This document shows, piece by piece, positions 25,101 to 32,981 of a stretch of 64,000 bases of DNA. The notes under the pieces are model-generated. The model made no database searches, had not been told where the DNA came from, and was given only the letters and a program-made list of their open reading frames with translations. Made by a program: the position numbers and the translations under genes. Where the stretch lies: positions 62,001-126,000 of the forward strand of contig JAQCQR010000001.1 of the NCBI GenBank assembly GCA_027687465.1, written 5' to 3'. How positions within the stretch are numbered: the stretch's first letter is position 1; every line of letters starts with the position of its first letter. The DNA is from Coriobacteriaceae bacterium AF08-21. Its GTDB lineage: Bacteria > Actinomycetota > Coriobacteriia > Coriobacteriales > Coriobacteriaceae.

Positions 25101-26505
25101 GACCGCAGACGGTTGCGGCTGCGCATCGTACGCCGTGATCGGCCAGTCCATTGCGGGCTGGGGCGTTATGCCACCAGACGCCACGGTGCCCCATGCGGTG
25201 CCGTGGCCACAACATTCGGGCTTTTTGGCCACCGTCAACGAGCAGCTGCAGCATATTACTTGGACGCGAGGCGCATCGGCATTTGCAACGCAGCCCGTGG
25301 GTGCCGCAGGCTGTGGCCCGGCATCGTTTAGCATAAGCAACAACGGCAGGTGCGCGCTCTATGTAGAGAACACCGATGGCAAGGTGGGGCAAACCTACGA
25401 CGAAGAAGGCAACCCGGTAGCAGTGATGGGCAAGCACTTCCGCATCTTCGCCAGCACCTTGGCAGGCGATCTGTTCACGGAGCCGTTCGTGATGTGCGAG
25501 CTGGACCATCCCATCGATCAGATAACGACATTTTTGACGTCGGGAGGCATGCTCTCCGCGCTCGCCACGCACATTGTGAGCGCGGAGAAGAGCGAGGCAG
25601 AGCTGCACGGCATCGAAGTGCCCTTGGTGGCGTGTGCCACTCCGACGGGCGCGGTCGCCACCTCGGGCGCGGTGGTGCCCGGAGCAGCAGGCGAATCCTT
25701 CATGGTCACGGTGCGAAACGACGGCAACACTTTGCTGACCGCCGGCACGATCGATCTGTACCGAGAGGGCTCCAGCCAGCCGTTCTCCAGCGCATCCATC
25801 GGATTCGGAGCGAACGCGCGCATGGCTTCGATCTACGATCCAGAGCTTGCCGAGGACGCTTCGGCCAACGACATGGCACACGTGAAGTACGCGCTCGAGG
25901 CGCTGGGCGCACGTTTTGCGACGCACCCGCTGGTTGCCGACAATGGAAACGCCGTGCTGGCACCAGGCTGCACGGCACAGTTCCGCATGAGCTTCGCCAT
26001 CCCCGAGTGTTGGAGCGACGAAGTGGGCAAACGCGTAACGCTGTATGCGAAAGCGCGTGATCTGGTGGCGCTCGATCCCGTAACGCTCGAGGAAATTCGA
26101 CCAGGCGCAAACTCGGCGCTGAGTGCCGTACTGCACGAGCTTCATGTGCCCGACGCGGCATGCGAACGCTCAGAAGTTCAGGTCGGCGTATGCGATAGCG
26201 CGGATGCGACAGGACTTCACGACGCCCCGATGACGGCAGACGGCGATGGTGACTCGAGTGGCGGCGGTACCGACAAGGGCGGCGGCTCCGGCGGAAGTAA
26301 CTCCGGCAGTGGCAAGGACCACGGCAATAACAAGCGCTCCGGAAAAGCGGGCGCGCTTGCGGGCACGGGCGATGTCAACGCTCCCCTTACGGCAGCCGCT
26401 GCAGCACTCGCCGCGGCAGGCGCCGGCCTCGTCGCCTACAGCGCCCGCCGCACGGCGCTCGAAACCGACACCGCCAATGAGGTCAAATCGGATAGGCCTC
26501 GCTAG
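22138..26505 (+). CDS. Large secreted surface protein with LAGTG sorting signal
   Basis: This 1455-residue protein starts with a twin-arginine-like signal (MLDRRSLLVAGASSLASIML). A transthyretin/CNA-B-like segment follows (about 60-130, MPIKGAQVTLTSRY with DDEGTAIFEV), then a long beta-rich body. Near the C-terminus are a Gly/Ser/Asp/Lys linker (about 1365-1400), the pentapeptide LAGTG at about 1406, a hydrophobic Ala-rich helix and a short Arg tail. This is a sortase substrate of the LAxTG type recognised by class E sortases. Function is unknown; adhesion or glycan contact is conceivable. GGGAG precedes the ATG at 22138 by 7 bases; the frame extends to 22042 but lacks a signal at that start. 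Confidence 0.7.
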   Translation: MLDRRSLLVAGASSLASIMLPRVPGSENAFLLPFAPTAAYADEKDPFRVLVLSRTMFGVVVVDVANKNMPIKGAQVTLTSRYAAGEQLAATTDDEGTAIFEVAPLSEDYVDEATLLDAYDFNGGISISMAGYRDVEIPLARIQGGTAITAPTRPLSDGEPYFRQLTFDEWDIQYADATFMAMPADEAANDQPDTHAFTVQAHLPQGGQATLHINKVMPAAGSSTETVTQIGQIKASASGADSLATFTLEDKFLDATSSLLEEGCKLRFVLDYQGKTYTLSSPMAVVTAPAARAESGSTTIVPTTMDQEITPFDFPASFPGIGGNKFTCWMPTFPILFDFSFAGYVLFGGGYKPASYMNDSGNPDPEYWKKSPRESGAKQANRYLDEMEGKWNQYKSMSAGSGTDPRNTKLLRHHCTPLFTMDIATQLYGSLAYDWVGKTWGDNNDPAYGNIKALFQVRTDLNWTEQFTLGPVPFFLNVNPWVLAKLALAVGAHTHGSGAAFLKNISLDYSNTSGSFTIQIGLAVTFGAGIAGVASSAVRGAASLTLFIGYEKADGHQLPRLRVGADVDVDVILQFVMFKWTTKAWSGSWPTLIDSWNMSVNNGDQYVLQRSELALGGDTPYTLDACFGTPGNTEAGGVPQFIASATIVTNSELLARAEVAAAAINIAPTVRDWDQAVTRIELEANAESDDTGQVEHFVHALMENDENAAPMYEYTYIGQSTNAVADPNANSAGVSEDERGGIKPSSDNVLFSGVLSEAHMKLTMIAGVECLFRIASVRYGDNGRSRLVVHTKANGTWSAPTPVDFPLGFGEGDVERDGIFDYDFDVVEYTDGRGNQDAYVLLVSGERPAGDNTLFDTASTSGILSVVRLRISNDGVRVISHTSWRSISRGRLQEDGYHCLQCPRITVGKTLVDGRLSGAYLHRRGTTAEKALGSEAEVALECFTLWSDDLGDSLTFRQVLRFPQAPSSIELSGPENINGKMVVPVAYETADGCGCASYAVIGQSIAGWGVMPPDATVPHAVPWPQHSGFLATVNEQLQHITWTRGASAFATQPVGAAGCGPASFSISNNGRCALYVENTDGKVGQTYDEEGNPVAVMGKHFRIFASTLAGDLFTEPFVMCELDHPIDQITTFLTSGGMLSALATHIVSAEKSEAELHGIEVPLVACATPTGAVATSGAVVPGAAGESFMVTVRNDGNTLLTAGTIDLYREGSSQPFSSASIGFGANARMASIYDPELAEDASANDMAHVKYALEALGARFATHPLVADNGNAVLAPGCTAQFRMSFAIPECWSDEVGKRVTLYAKARDLVALDPVTLEEIRPGANSALSAVLHELHVPDAACERSEVQVGVCDSADATGLHDAPMTADGDGDSSGGGTDKGGGSGGSNSGSGKDHGNNKRSGKAGALAGTGDVNAPLTAAAAALAAAGAGLVAYSARRTALETDTANEVKSDRPR

Positions 26506-26554
26506 CTCCTAGTTACTTTTGTGAGAGACGCCGACTCGGCTCATCGAACATCAA

Positions 26555-26590
26555 AATGGGCTGGTTCTGGATACCCAGAGCCAGCCCATT
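26555..26590. terminator. Bidirectional terminator
   Basis: The arms AATGGGCTGGTTCTGG and CCAGAGCCAGCCCATT form a long stem between two convergent genes, with AAAA before it and T-containing sequence after. Confidence 0.7.
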
Positions 26591-26595
26591 ACGCA

Positions 26596-27180
26596 TTAGA
26601 TATCATCAGGGGAGTCGAGTTCAGCCTCGAGCTTGGCGCGGCGTCTTTTCGCCGTGAAAAACGTTGCGCACAGGACGGCAAACGTGGCCGCGAAAATCGT
26701 CGCTCCGCAGAACACGCCCGTGGCCAGGTTCGCCAACCAAAAGACGTTTTCGAGCGGCACGATCTGCGCCTCAGCGATACAGCGCATTGCGGCAATAACA
26801 AGCGCGAACGCGGCGCCGCTAAGACCGCTGACAAGCAGGAAATATCCAACAGGAAGATGCTCGGTTTGCCCAAAACGATTGGTATCGACATAGCCCTTCC
26901 GCGTTTGCAGTCCTGCGCAAATCAACATCACGAGAACGAGCCACAAATACATGGCTGCCTCGAACGGCGTTGCAAAGCCATGCGGCATTTCACTGGCGTC
27001 GCTGTGAACCCACGCAACCTGTCGAGCTATAAACTGGTAGAAAAAGATCATCAACATGCCAAACGAAAGCAGCACGAAACCAATCTTGTAGATCTTCGCG
27101 CTCTCAGCCTCCAGGCGTTCATCCTTTGGGCCGGCATATTCACGCCACTTTTGCACAAGTTTTAAATCTTCAAATTTCAT
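26596..27180 (-). CDS. Four-helix membrane protein of unknown function
   Basis: This 194-residue protein has four hydrophobic helices (about 32-52, 75-93, 112-132 and 145-168) and a charged Lys/Arg tail. It resembles small DUF-type membrane proteins that are commonly encoded with a short XRE regulator, as here. AGGAG, which overlaps the regulator's stop region, lies 6 bases before the ATG at 27180. I cannot assign a function. Confidence 0.7.
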   Translation of the reverse strand: MKFEDLKLVQKWREYAGPKDERLEAESAKIYKIGFVLLSFGMLMIFFYQFIARQVAWVHSDASEMPHGFATPFEAAMYLWLVLVMLICAGLQTRKGYVDTNRFGQTEHLPVGYFLLVSGLSGAAFALVIAAMRCIAEAQIVPLENVFWLANLATGVFCGATIFAATFAVLCATFFTAKRRRAKLEAELDSPDDI

Positions 27181-27189
27181 AGCGAACTC

Positions 27190-27420
27190 CTAAAGAGCGT
27201 CAGGGTCGACGTCGTTTTCGTCTTCCCAGAACAAGTCGTTCAACGTAACGCGTAGCGCTTTACAGATTGCCACGCACAAATTGAGCGTGGGGTTGTAGCC
27301 GCCCGCCTCGATCAGACCGATGGTCTGGCGCGTAACGCCCACGGCTTGGGCTAAGTCGGCTTGCGAAAGGCCGGCCACCGCACGTGCCGCCTTCATGCGG
27401 AGGTTCTTTTTGCCCGGCAT
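27190..27420 (-). CDS. Short XRE-family regulator (YozG/Cro type)
   Basis: This 76-residue protein is a single helix-turn-helix of the XRE class: ARAVAGLSQADLAQAVGVTR, then QTIGLIEAGGYNPTLNLCVAICKAL and TLNDLFWEDEN. The ATG at 27420 has AAAGGA 6 bases upstream; the longer frame to 27480 is not needed. It is first in a two-gene operon with a membrane protein 9 bases downstream, an arrangement usual for this family. Confidence 0.88.
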   Translation of the reverse strand: MPGKKNLRMKAARAVAGLSQADLAQAVGVTRQTIGLIEAGGYNPTLNLCVAICKALRVTLNDLFWEDENDVDPDAL

Positions 27421-27655
27421 GGAGTTCCTTTCGTGGTAATGGACAGATATCCGTTGCAACATGACAGAAATATATTGCATCTACTAATTGATGTCAACTA
27501 TATCTTGCATATTGAAACTCATGTATGTCATTTTGCTTATTCCGCAAAGCCAAAACTGGTGCTGGCCAGCCGAGTTGAAGGCGTGCGCAAAAGGAGTGGT
27601 TTTCTCGCAACGCATCCGGCTGAAGAGCGCGGGGCATTATCGTTTAAGAGCTCCG

Positions 27656-28216
27656 TTATTGCTCGATGGCCTTCTTGACGACCGCGGGAACGCCTGCCGC
27701 CATCACGTTGTCCGGAAGGTCTTCCGTCACAACACTTCCCGCAGCGATAACGCAGCCGCTGCCGATAGTAACCCCCTGGAGTACGGACACGTTCGCGCCA
27801 AACCAGCAGTTATCGCCTACAACAATAGGCAGAGCCCTCTCGAGACCCAAGTTGCGGTCCTTTGCCTTTAGGGGGTGTGAAGCGGTGTAGAAGCCGCAAA
27901 ACGGCCCGATAAACACGTTGCCACCAAAGGTGATGGAGCCGCCGTCCATAAAGTAGCAGCCATGGTTTACAAAGCAGCCCTCACCAAAGCTCGTCTTGCT
28001 CCCGTAGTCAAAGTAGGCAGGCGAAAGGACCGTCAGCCCTTGCGGAAGATCGGTATCGAGCAAGGATTTCAAAGCGTCAAGCTGCGCGTCGCTTCCGGGT
28101 TTTGCCATATTAAAGTCATAGCAGAGCGCCTCCGCCTTCGCGCGTTGCGCCAGGAGCTCCTCGTCAAAGTTGGCATCATGCCACTCCCCGCGCTCCATCT
28201 TCTCTTTCTCAGTCAT
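27656..28216 (-). CDS. Maltose/galactoside O-acetyltransferase-like enzyme
   Basis: This 186-residue left-handed beta-helix (hexapeptide repeat) acetyl-CoA transferase shows the N-terminal helical mac domain (ERGEWHDANFDEELLAQRAKA). The catalytic His is in FYTASHPL, and the repeats FGGNVFIGPF, VVGDNCWFGANVSVLQGVTI and GSGCVIAAGSVV follow. It should O-acetylate a sugar. The ATG at 28216 has GAGGGGG just upstream. It stands alone, divergent from the topoisomerase pair. Confidence 0.85.
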   Translation of the reverse strand: MTEKEKMERGEWHDANFDEELLAQRAKAEALCYDFNMAKPGSDAQLDALKSLLDTDLPQGLTVLSPAYFDYGSKTSFGEGCFVNHGCYFMDGGSITFGGNVFIGPFCGFYTASHPLKAKDRNLGLERALPIVVGDNCWFGANVSVLQGVTIGSGCVIAAGSVVTEDLPDNVMAAGVPAVVKKAIEQ

Positions 28217-28450
28217 TGCGCCCCCTCAAACAACATGCAGTCTTGATGCGGCAATTCTACCAGCCGATAAGCCACGGTTTTAACACGAGCACCACGCCGC
28301 GCAGGGAATGACCGCAGAAGCTAAAGGCCACCGGCTCCGAACGCGCGTTCGATGGATTTCGTGTTGGGTGGAATCGCCCAAGGGCCGGGCTATGCTACCT
28401 TGACTATCTATATGACTTAAACGCAGCAAAGGAGCACCGAGAGAGCGAGT

Positions 28451-30448
28451 ATGGCAAAAAACACCGCAAACTATGGTAACGACAGTATCCGCCAGCTCAA
28501 GGACGAGGAGCGCGTACGACTGCGCCCCGCCGTCATCTTTGGCTCGGACGGACTCGACGGTTGCGCGCATGCCGCCTTCGAGATCCTGTCCAACGCCGTT
28601 GACGAGGCGCGCCAGGGCTACGGCAAGCTCATCACCCTTACCGCCTTTCGCGATGGCTCCATTCAGGTAGAGGACAATGGCCGCGGCTGCCCGCTCGACT
28701 GGAACCCTTCCGAGAAGCGCTTTAACTGGGAGCTCGTCTTTTGCGAGCTCTACGCCGGCGGCAAATACAACAACAACCAGGGCGGCGACTACGACTTCTC
28801 GCTCGGCACCAACGGCCTGGGCTCGTGCGCGACCCAGTACGCTTCCGAGTACATGGACGTCACCGTTTGGCGCGACGGTAACAAGTACTCTCTGCACTTT
28901 AAGAAAGGCAAGGTCGTCGGCGCCAAAAAGAAGGCGCTCGAGATCGAGCCCAGCGACGAGGACCGCACCGGCACCACCATCAAGTGGCGCCCCGATCTTG
29001 AGGTCTTTACCTCCATCAGCATTCCCCACGACTGGTATCGCGAGACCATGCGCCGCCAGGCCGTGGTCAACGCCAACGTGACCTTCTGCCTGCGCATCGA
29101 AGGCGACGATGGCGAGTTCTCCGAAGAGGACTTTTGCTATCCCAAGGGCATTGAGGACTACGTGCTCGAGAAGGTGGGTGCCGACTACCTCACCGAACCC
29201 TTCTTTATCGAGGCCGACCGCCGCGGTCGCGACCGCGAGGACCTGCCCGACTACAACGTAAAGATCACCGCGTGCATGTGCTTCTCGCGCACCTTCATGA
29301 TGCAGGAGTATTACCACAACTCATCGTGGCTCGAGAACGGCGGCTCGCCCGAGAAGGCCGCGCGCAGCGCTCTGACCAGCGCCATCGATGCCTATATTAA
29401 GCAACAGGGCAAGTACAACAAAAACGAGAGCGGCATTAAGTGGCAAGACGTCCAGGACTGCCTGGTACTGGTGACCAACTGCTTCTCCACCCAGACGTCC
29501 TACGAAAACCAGACCAAGAAGGCTATCAATAACCGCTTTATCCAGCAGGCCATGACCGCCTTCTTTAAGGAGCGCCTCTCGACCTACTTGATCGAGAACA
29601 AAGACGCTGCCAACAAGATCGTGGAGCAGGTGCTCATCAACAAGCGCTCGCGTGAGAACGCCGAAAAGACTCGCCAGAGCATTAAGACCAACCTGCAGCA
29701 GAAGACCGACATGGCCAACCGCGTGCAGAAGTTCATCGACTGCCGCTCCAAGGACAAAAACCGTCGCGAGATCTACATCGTAGAGGGCGACTCGGCAGCA
29801 GGCGCCATTCGCACCTCGCGCGATGCCGAGTTCCAGGGCGTCATGCCCGTCCGCGGCAAGATCCTCAACTGCCTGAAGGAGGACTACCCGCGCATCTTTA
29901 AGTCCGACATCATCATGGACCTTATGCGCGTGCTGGGCTGCGGCGTGGAGATTAAGGACAAGCGCATCAAGAACCTGGGTGCCTTTGACCTGGACAACCT
30001 CAACTGGAACAAGGTCATTATCTGTACGGACGCCGACGTCGACGGTTACCACATCCGCACGCTCGTGCTCACCATGCTCTACCGCCTGGTGCCCACACTT
30101 ATCGACGAGGGCTACGTGTATATCGCCGAGTCGCCGCTCTACGAGATCAACTGCAAAGAGAAGACCTACTTTGCCTACACCGAGCTCGAGAAGAACGGCA
30201 TCCTCAAGGAGATCGGCGACCAGAAGTGTTCCATCAACCGCTCCAAGGGTCTTGGTGAGAACGATCCGGACATGATGTGGCTCACCACCATGAACCCCGA
30301 GACGCGTCGCCTGATCAAGGTGGAGCCCGAGGACGTCACCAAGATGGAAACCATGTTCAACCTGTTGCTGGGCAACGACGAGGCGGGCCGCAAGCGCCAT
30401 ATCTCCGAGCACGGCAAGGAATACCTGGACCAGCTGGACCTGCAATAG
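28451..30448 (+). CDS. Type IIA DNA topoisomerase, subunit B (GyrB/ParE paralogue)
   Basis: This 665-residue protein has the GHKL ATPase domain with Bergerat motifs (EILSNAVDEARQG, VEDNGRGCP, LGTNGLGSCATQYAS), a transducer domain and a TOPRIM domain (EGDSAAGA at about 443-450, DADVDGYHIRTL at about 525). It departs from housekeeping GyrB: Tyr replaces Ser in DADVDGSH, and PVRGKILNCLK replaces the common PLKGKILNV. It is therefore probably a second, divergent topoisomerase rather than the chromosomal gyrase. It is 45 bases upstream of the matching A subunit. Confidence 0.85.
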   Translation: MAKNTANYGNDSIRQLKDEERVRLRPAVIFGSDGLDGCAHAAFEILSNAVDEARQGYGKLITLTAFRDGSIQVEDNGRGCPLDWNPSEKRFNWELVFCELYAGGKYNNNQGGDYDFSLGTNGLGSCATQYASEYMDVTVWRDGNKYSLHFKKGKVVGAKKKALEIEPSDEDRTGTTIKWRPDLEVFTSISIPHDWYRETMRRQAVVNANVTFCLRIEGDDGEFSEEDFCYPKGIEDYVLEKVGADYLTEPFFIEADRRGRDREDLPDYNVKITACMCFSRTFMMQEYYHNSSWLENGGSPEKAARSALTSAIDAYIKQQGKYNKNESGIKWQDVQDCLVLVTNCFSTQTSYENQTKKAINNRFIQQAMTAFFKERLSTYLIENKDAANKIVEQVLINKRSRENAEKTRQSIKTNLQQKTDMANRVQKFIDCRSKDKNRREIYIVEGDSAAGAIRTSRDAEFQGVMPVRGKILNCLKEDYPRIFKSDIIMDLMRVLGCGVEIKDKRIKNLGAFDLDNLNWNKVIICTDADVDGYHIRTLVLTMLYRLVPTLIDEGYVYIAESPLYEINCKEKTYFAYTELEKNGILKEIGDQKCSINRSKGLGENDPDMMWLTTMNPETRRLIKVEPEDVTKMETMFNLLLGNDEAGRKRHISEHGKEYLDQLDLQ

Positions 30449-30493
30449 CAGCAAATCGATAACGACGGCCCATAAGAAGTTCAAGAGGAAATC

Positions 30494-32734
30494 GTGGCAA
30501 AGAAGAAGACGAAGAACCAGCCAAAGAAAAAGCAGGTCAACGCCGAGAACGTCATCGGCCTGCACTCCGAGGTCACCGACCAGCCGATCACGCAGACGCT
30601 CGAGGTCAACTACATGCCCTACGCCATGAGCGTCAACGTCTCGCGCGCATTCCCCGAGATCGACGGCTTTAAGCCCTCGCACCGCAAGCTGCTCTACACT
30701 ATGTACAAGATGGGCCTGCTCAAGGGCGAGCGCCAAAAGAGCGCCAACATCGTGGGTCAGACCATGAAGCTCAACCCGCACGGCGATGCCGCGATCTACG
30801 AAACGATGGTGCGCCTGGCGACGGGCAACGAAGCGCTGCTTGCCCCCTTCGTGGAGTCGAAGGGCAACTTTGGCAAGTACTATTCGGGCGACCTGAGCTA
30901 CGCCGCCTCGCGTTACACCGAGGCCAAGCTCTCCCCCATCAGCGCCGAGATCTTCAAGGACATCGACAAGGACCCGGTCGACTTCGTCGACAGCTACGAC
31001 GGCGCCATGAAGGAGCCGCGCCTGCTGCCCACCACGTTCCCCAACATCCTTGTCTCGGCCAATAAGGGCATCGGCGTCGCCATGGCGTCCGACATCTGCG
31101 GTTTCAACCTCAACGAGGTCTGCACCGCCACGATGCACTACCTGCAGGATCCCGACTGCGACCTGCTCGAGTACATGCCCATGCCCGACTTCTCGACCGG
31201 CGGCGAGATTATCTACCGCCGCGAGGAGATGGAGAAGATCGTCGAGACCGGCCTTGGCAGCTTCCAGATTCGCTCCCGCTGGCGCTGGATTCCCGAAGAG
31301 CGCATCATCGAGGTCTACGAGATCCCCTACACCACCAAGACCGATGTCATCATCGAGCGCATCGTCAAGCTCTCCAAGGAGGGCAAGGTCAAGGAGATCG
31401 CAGACATCCGCGATGAAACCGACCTTTCGGGTCTGCGTATCGCCATCGACCTTAAGCGCGGTGTCGACCCCGACAAGCTCATGGCCAAGCTCTATCGCTC
31501 GACCACGCTGCAGGATTCGTTCTCGTGCAACTTCAACGTGCTCGTCGACGGCTATCCCCGTGTTATGGGCGTGCGCCAGATTCTGCACGAGTGGGTCAAG
31601 TGGCGTATTGAGTCCACGCGTCGCCGCATTAACTTTGACCTGGGCAAAAAGTCCGAGCGCCTGCACCTGCTGCACGGCCTTGAGGCAATTCTGCTCGACA
31701 TCGACAAGGCCATCGCCATCATCCGCGGCACTAAGCTCGAGGCAGAGGTTGTACCCAACCTTATGAAGGGTTTCGACATCGACGAGACCCAGGCCGAGTT
31801 TGTCGCCGAGCTCAAGCTCCGCAACATCAACGAGGAGTACATCCTCAACCGCACCAAGGACATCGCTAAGCTCGAGGGTGAGATCGCCGAACTCGAGGAG
31901 ATCCTCTCCAGCGAAGAGAACATCAAGAAGGTCATCAGCGACGAGCTGGCCGCGGTTAACAAGAAGTACGTGATGCCGCGCCGCACGGGCAGGATCGAGC
32001 CCCATGAGGTTATCGAGGTAAGCTTGGAGCCCGAGGTCGAGGAGTACCCGGTTACCATCATGCTTTCGCGCGATGGCTACCTCAAGAAGATGACGGACCG
32101 CGTGCTCAAGAAGGCGACCACGCTCAAGTACAAGGACGGCGACAAACCCTTTATCGAGTTCCCGTCCTCCAACACGCACGAGCTGCTGGTCTTTACCAAC
32201 AAGAGCCAGGTGTACAAGTGCAAGGTCGCGGCGTTTGAGGATACCAAGTCGGCCCAGCTGGGCTCGTACCTTCCGACCGATCTCGAGATGGAACCCGACG
32301 AGAGCGTCATCTGGGTCATCGACCCCGAGGACTACAAGGCCGACGTGCTGTTCGTCTTTGAGAACGGCCGCGTGGTGCGTGTCGCGCTTTCTGGATACGT
32401 TACCAAGACCAACCGCAAGCGCCTTAAGAACGCCATCTACGGCGGCAGCAAGCTGCTGTATGCGCAGGTGCTCAAGGAGGACCGCGACCTCGCGCTGGTC
32501 TCGAGCGACTACCGCCTGATGAACTTCAACACGTCGCTGCTCAAGACCAAGACGACCACCAACACGCAGGGCGTCCAGGCCTTTACGGCCAAGAAGGGCC
32601 GCTCGGTCACCACCGTCGGCACGACCGAGGAGATCCTCGGCGCCGGCGTCTCGGCCGAAAAGTTCACCGCGCAGAGCCTCCCCTCTGCCGGTGCCTTCAT
32701 GAAAGAAAACGACATGCCGAGTTTGTTTGACTAG
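30494..32734 (+). CDS. Type IIA DNA topoisomerase, subunit A (GyrA/ParC paralogue)
   Basis: This 746-residue breakage-reunion subunit has a Lys-rich N-terminus (MAKKKTKNQPKKKQ). The winged-helix part (DGFKPSHRKLLYTMYKMGLL) carries the DNA-cleaving Tyr at about residue 141 in AASRYTEAKL. A coiled-coil gate (SEENIKKVISDELAAVNKKY) and a C-terminal beta-pinwheel of about 240 residues follow. It is shorter than typical GyrA. The pair at 28451-32734 should form a heterotetrameric, ATP-dependent strand-passing enzyme. GGAAATC precedes the GTG at 30494. A strong terminator follows. Confidence 0.85.
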   Translation: MAKKKTKNQPKKKQVNAENVIGLHSEVTDQPITQTLEVNYMPYAMSVNVSRAFPEIDGFKPSHRKLLYTMYKMGLLKGERQKSANIVGQTMKLNPHGDAAIYETMVRLATGNEALLAPFVESKGNFGKYYSGDLSYAASRYTEAKLSPISAEIFKDIDKDPVDFVDSYDGAMKEPRLLPTTFPNILVSANKGIGVAMASDICGFNLNEVCTATMHYLQDPDCDLLEYMPMPDFSTGGEIIYRREEMEKIVETGLGSFQIRSRWRWIPEERIIEVYEIPYTTKTDVIIERIVKLSKEGKVKEIADIRDETDLSGLRIAIDLKRGVDPDKLMAKLYRSTTLQDSFSCNFNVLVDGYPRVMGVRQILHEWVKWRIESTRRRINFDLGKKSERLHLLHGLEAILLDIDKAIAIIRGTKLEAEVVPNLMKGFDIDETQAEFVAELKLRNINEEYILNRTKDIAKLEGEIAELEEILSSEENIKKVISDELAAVNKKYVMPRRTGRIEPHEVIEVSLEPEVEEYPVTIMLSRDGYLKKMTDRVLKKATTLKYKDGDKPFIEFPSSNTHELLVFTNKSQVYKCKVAAFEDTKSAQLGSYLPTDLEMEPDESVIWVIDPEDYKADVLFVFENGRVVRVALSGYVTKTNRKRLKNAIYGGSKLLYAQVLKEDRDLALVSSDYRLMNFNTSLLKTKTTTNTQGVQAFTAKKGRSVTTVGTTEEILGAGVSAEKFTAQSLPSAGAFMKENDMPSLFD

Positions 32735-32771
32735 GTACCACGGCAACGAGATCGTTAGATACTTCGCAAAG

Positions 32772-32822
32772 CGACGAGGCCCGGAACGCAACGGCATTGC
32801 GCCCGGGACTCGTCGTTTTTCT
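32772..32822 (+). terminator. Terminator of the topoisomerase operon
   Basis: The arms CGACGAGGCCCGG and CCCGGGACTCGTCG with a short inner stem are followed by TTTTTCTT. Confidence 0.85.
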
Positions 32823-32833
32823 TCTCAACTATT

Positions 32834-32882
32834 TTTTAACGCAGATAAATTGATTTCTGCTTATTTTTCTGCGTAAAAAATG
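32834..32882. repeat. AT-rich inverted repeat TTTTTAACGCAGA / TCTGCGTAAAAAA
   Basis: An imperfect dyad with ACGCAGA and TCTGCGT cores stands about 100 bases before the AAA ATPase start. It could be a second terminator or an operator. Confidence 0.45.
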
Positions 32883-32916
32883 TCAGCGTCACTACTTCGA
32901 TGCCCTTTGGTCAGTC

Positions 32917-32973
32917 GTTAGCAAAACTTGCAAAAGTTAGCAAAACTTGCAAAAATTAGCAAAACCTGCAAAG
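32917..32973 (+). promoter_or_regulatory. Three tandem 19-nt repeats covering the ATPase ribosome-binding site
   Basis: GTTAGCAAAACTTGCAAAA occurs twice without gap (32917-32935, 32936-32954), then once as ATTAGCAAAACCTGCAAAG (32955-32973), which runs into the AAGGAG of the next gene. This looks like a cooperative operator, probably bound by the product of the adjacent gene. Confidence 0.65.
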
Positions 32974-32981
32974 GAGCTACC

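Noticed and set aside
28280-29317. 345-residue minus-strand frame
   Set aside because: Antisense shadow of the GyrB-like gene with the same biased composition.
29321-32797. 1158-residue open frame on the minus strand
   Set aside because: It is fully antisense to the topoisomerase pair, has low-complexity Val/Leu/Asp-rich composition and no domain; it arises from high GC3 codon use.
32917-32973. Triple 19-nt repeat as a CRISPR array
   Set aside because: The units are contiguous with no spacers and overlap a ribosome-binding site; no cas gene is near.
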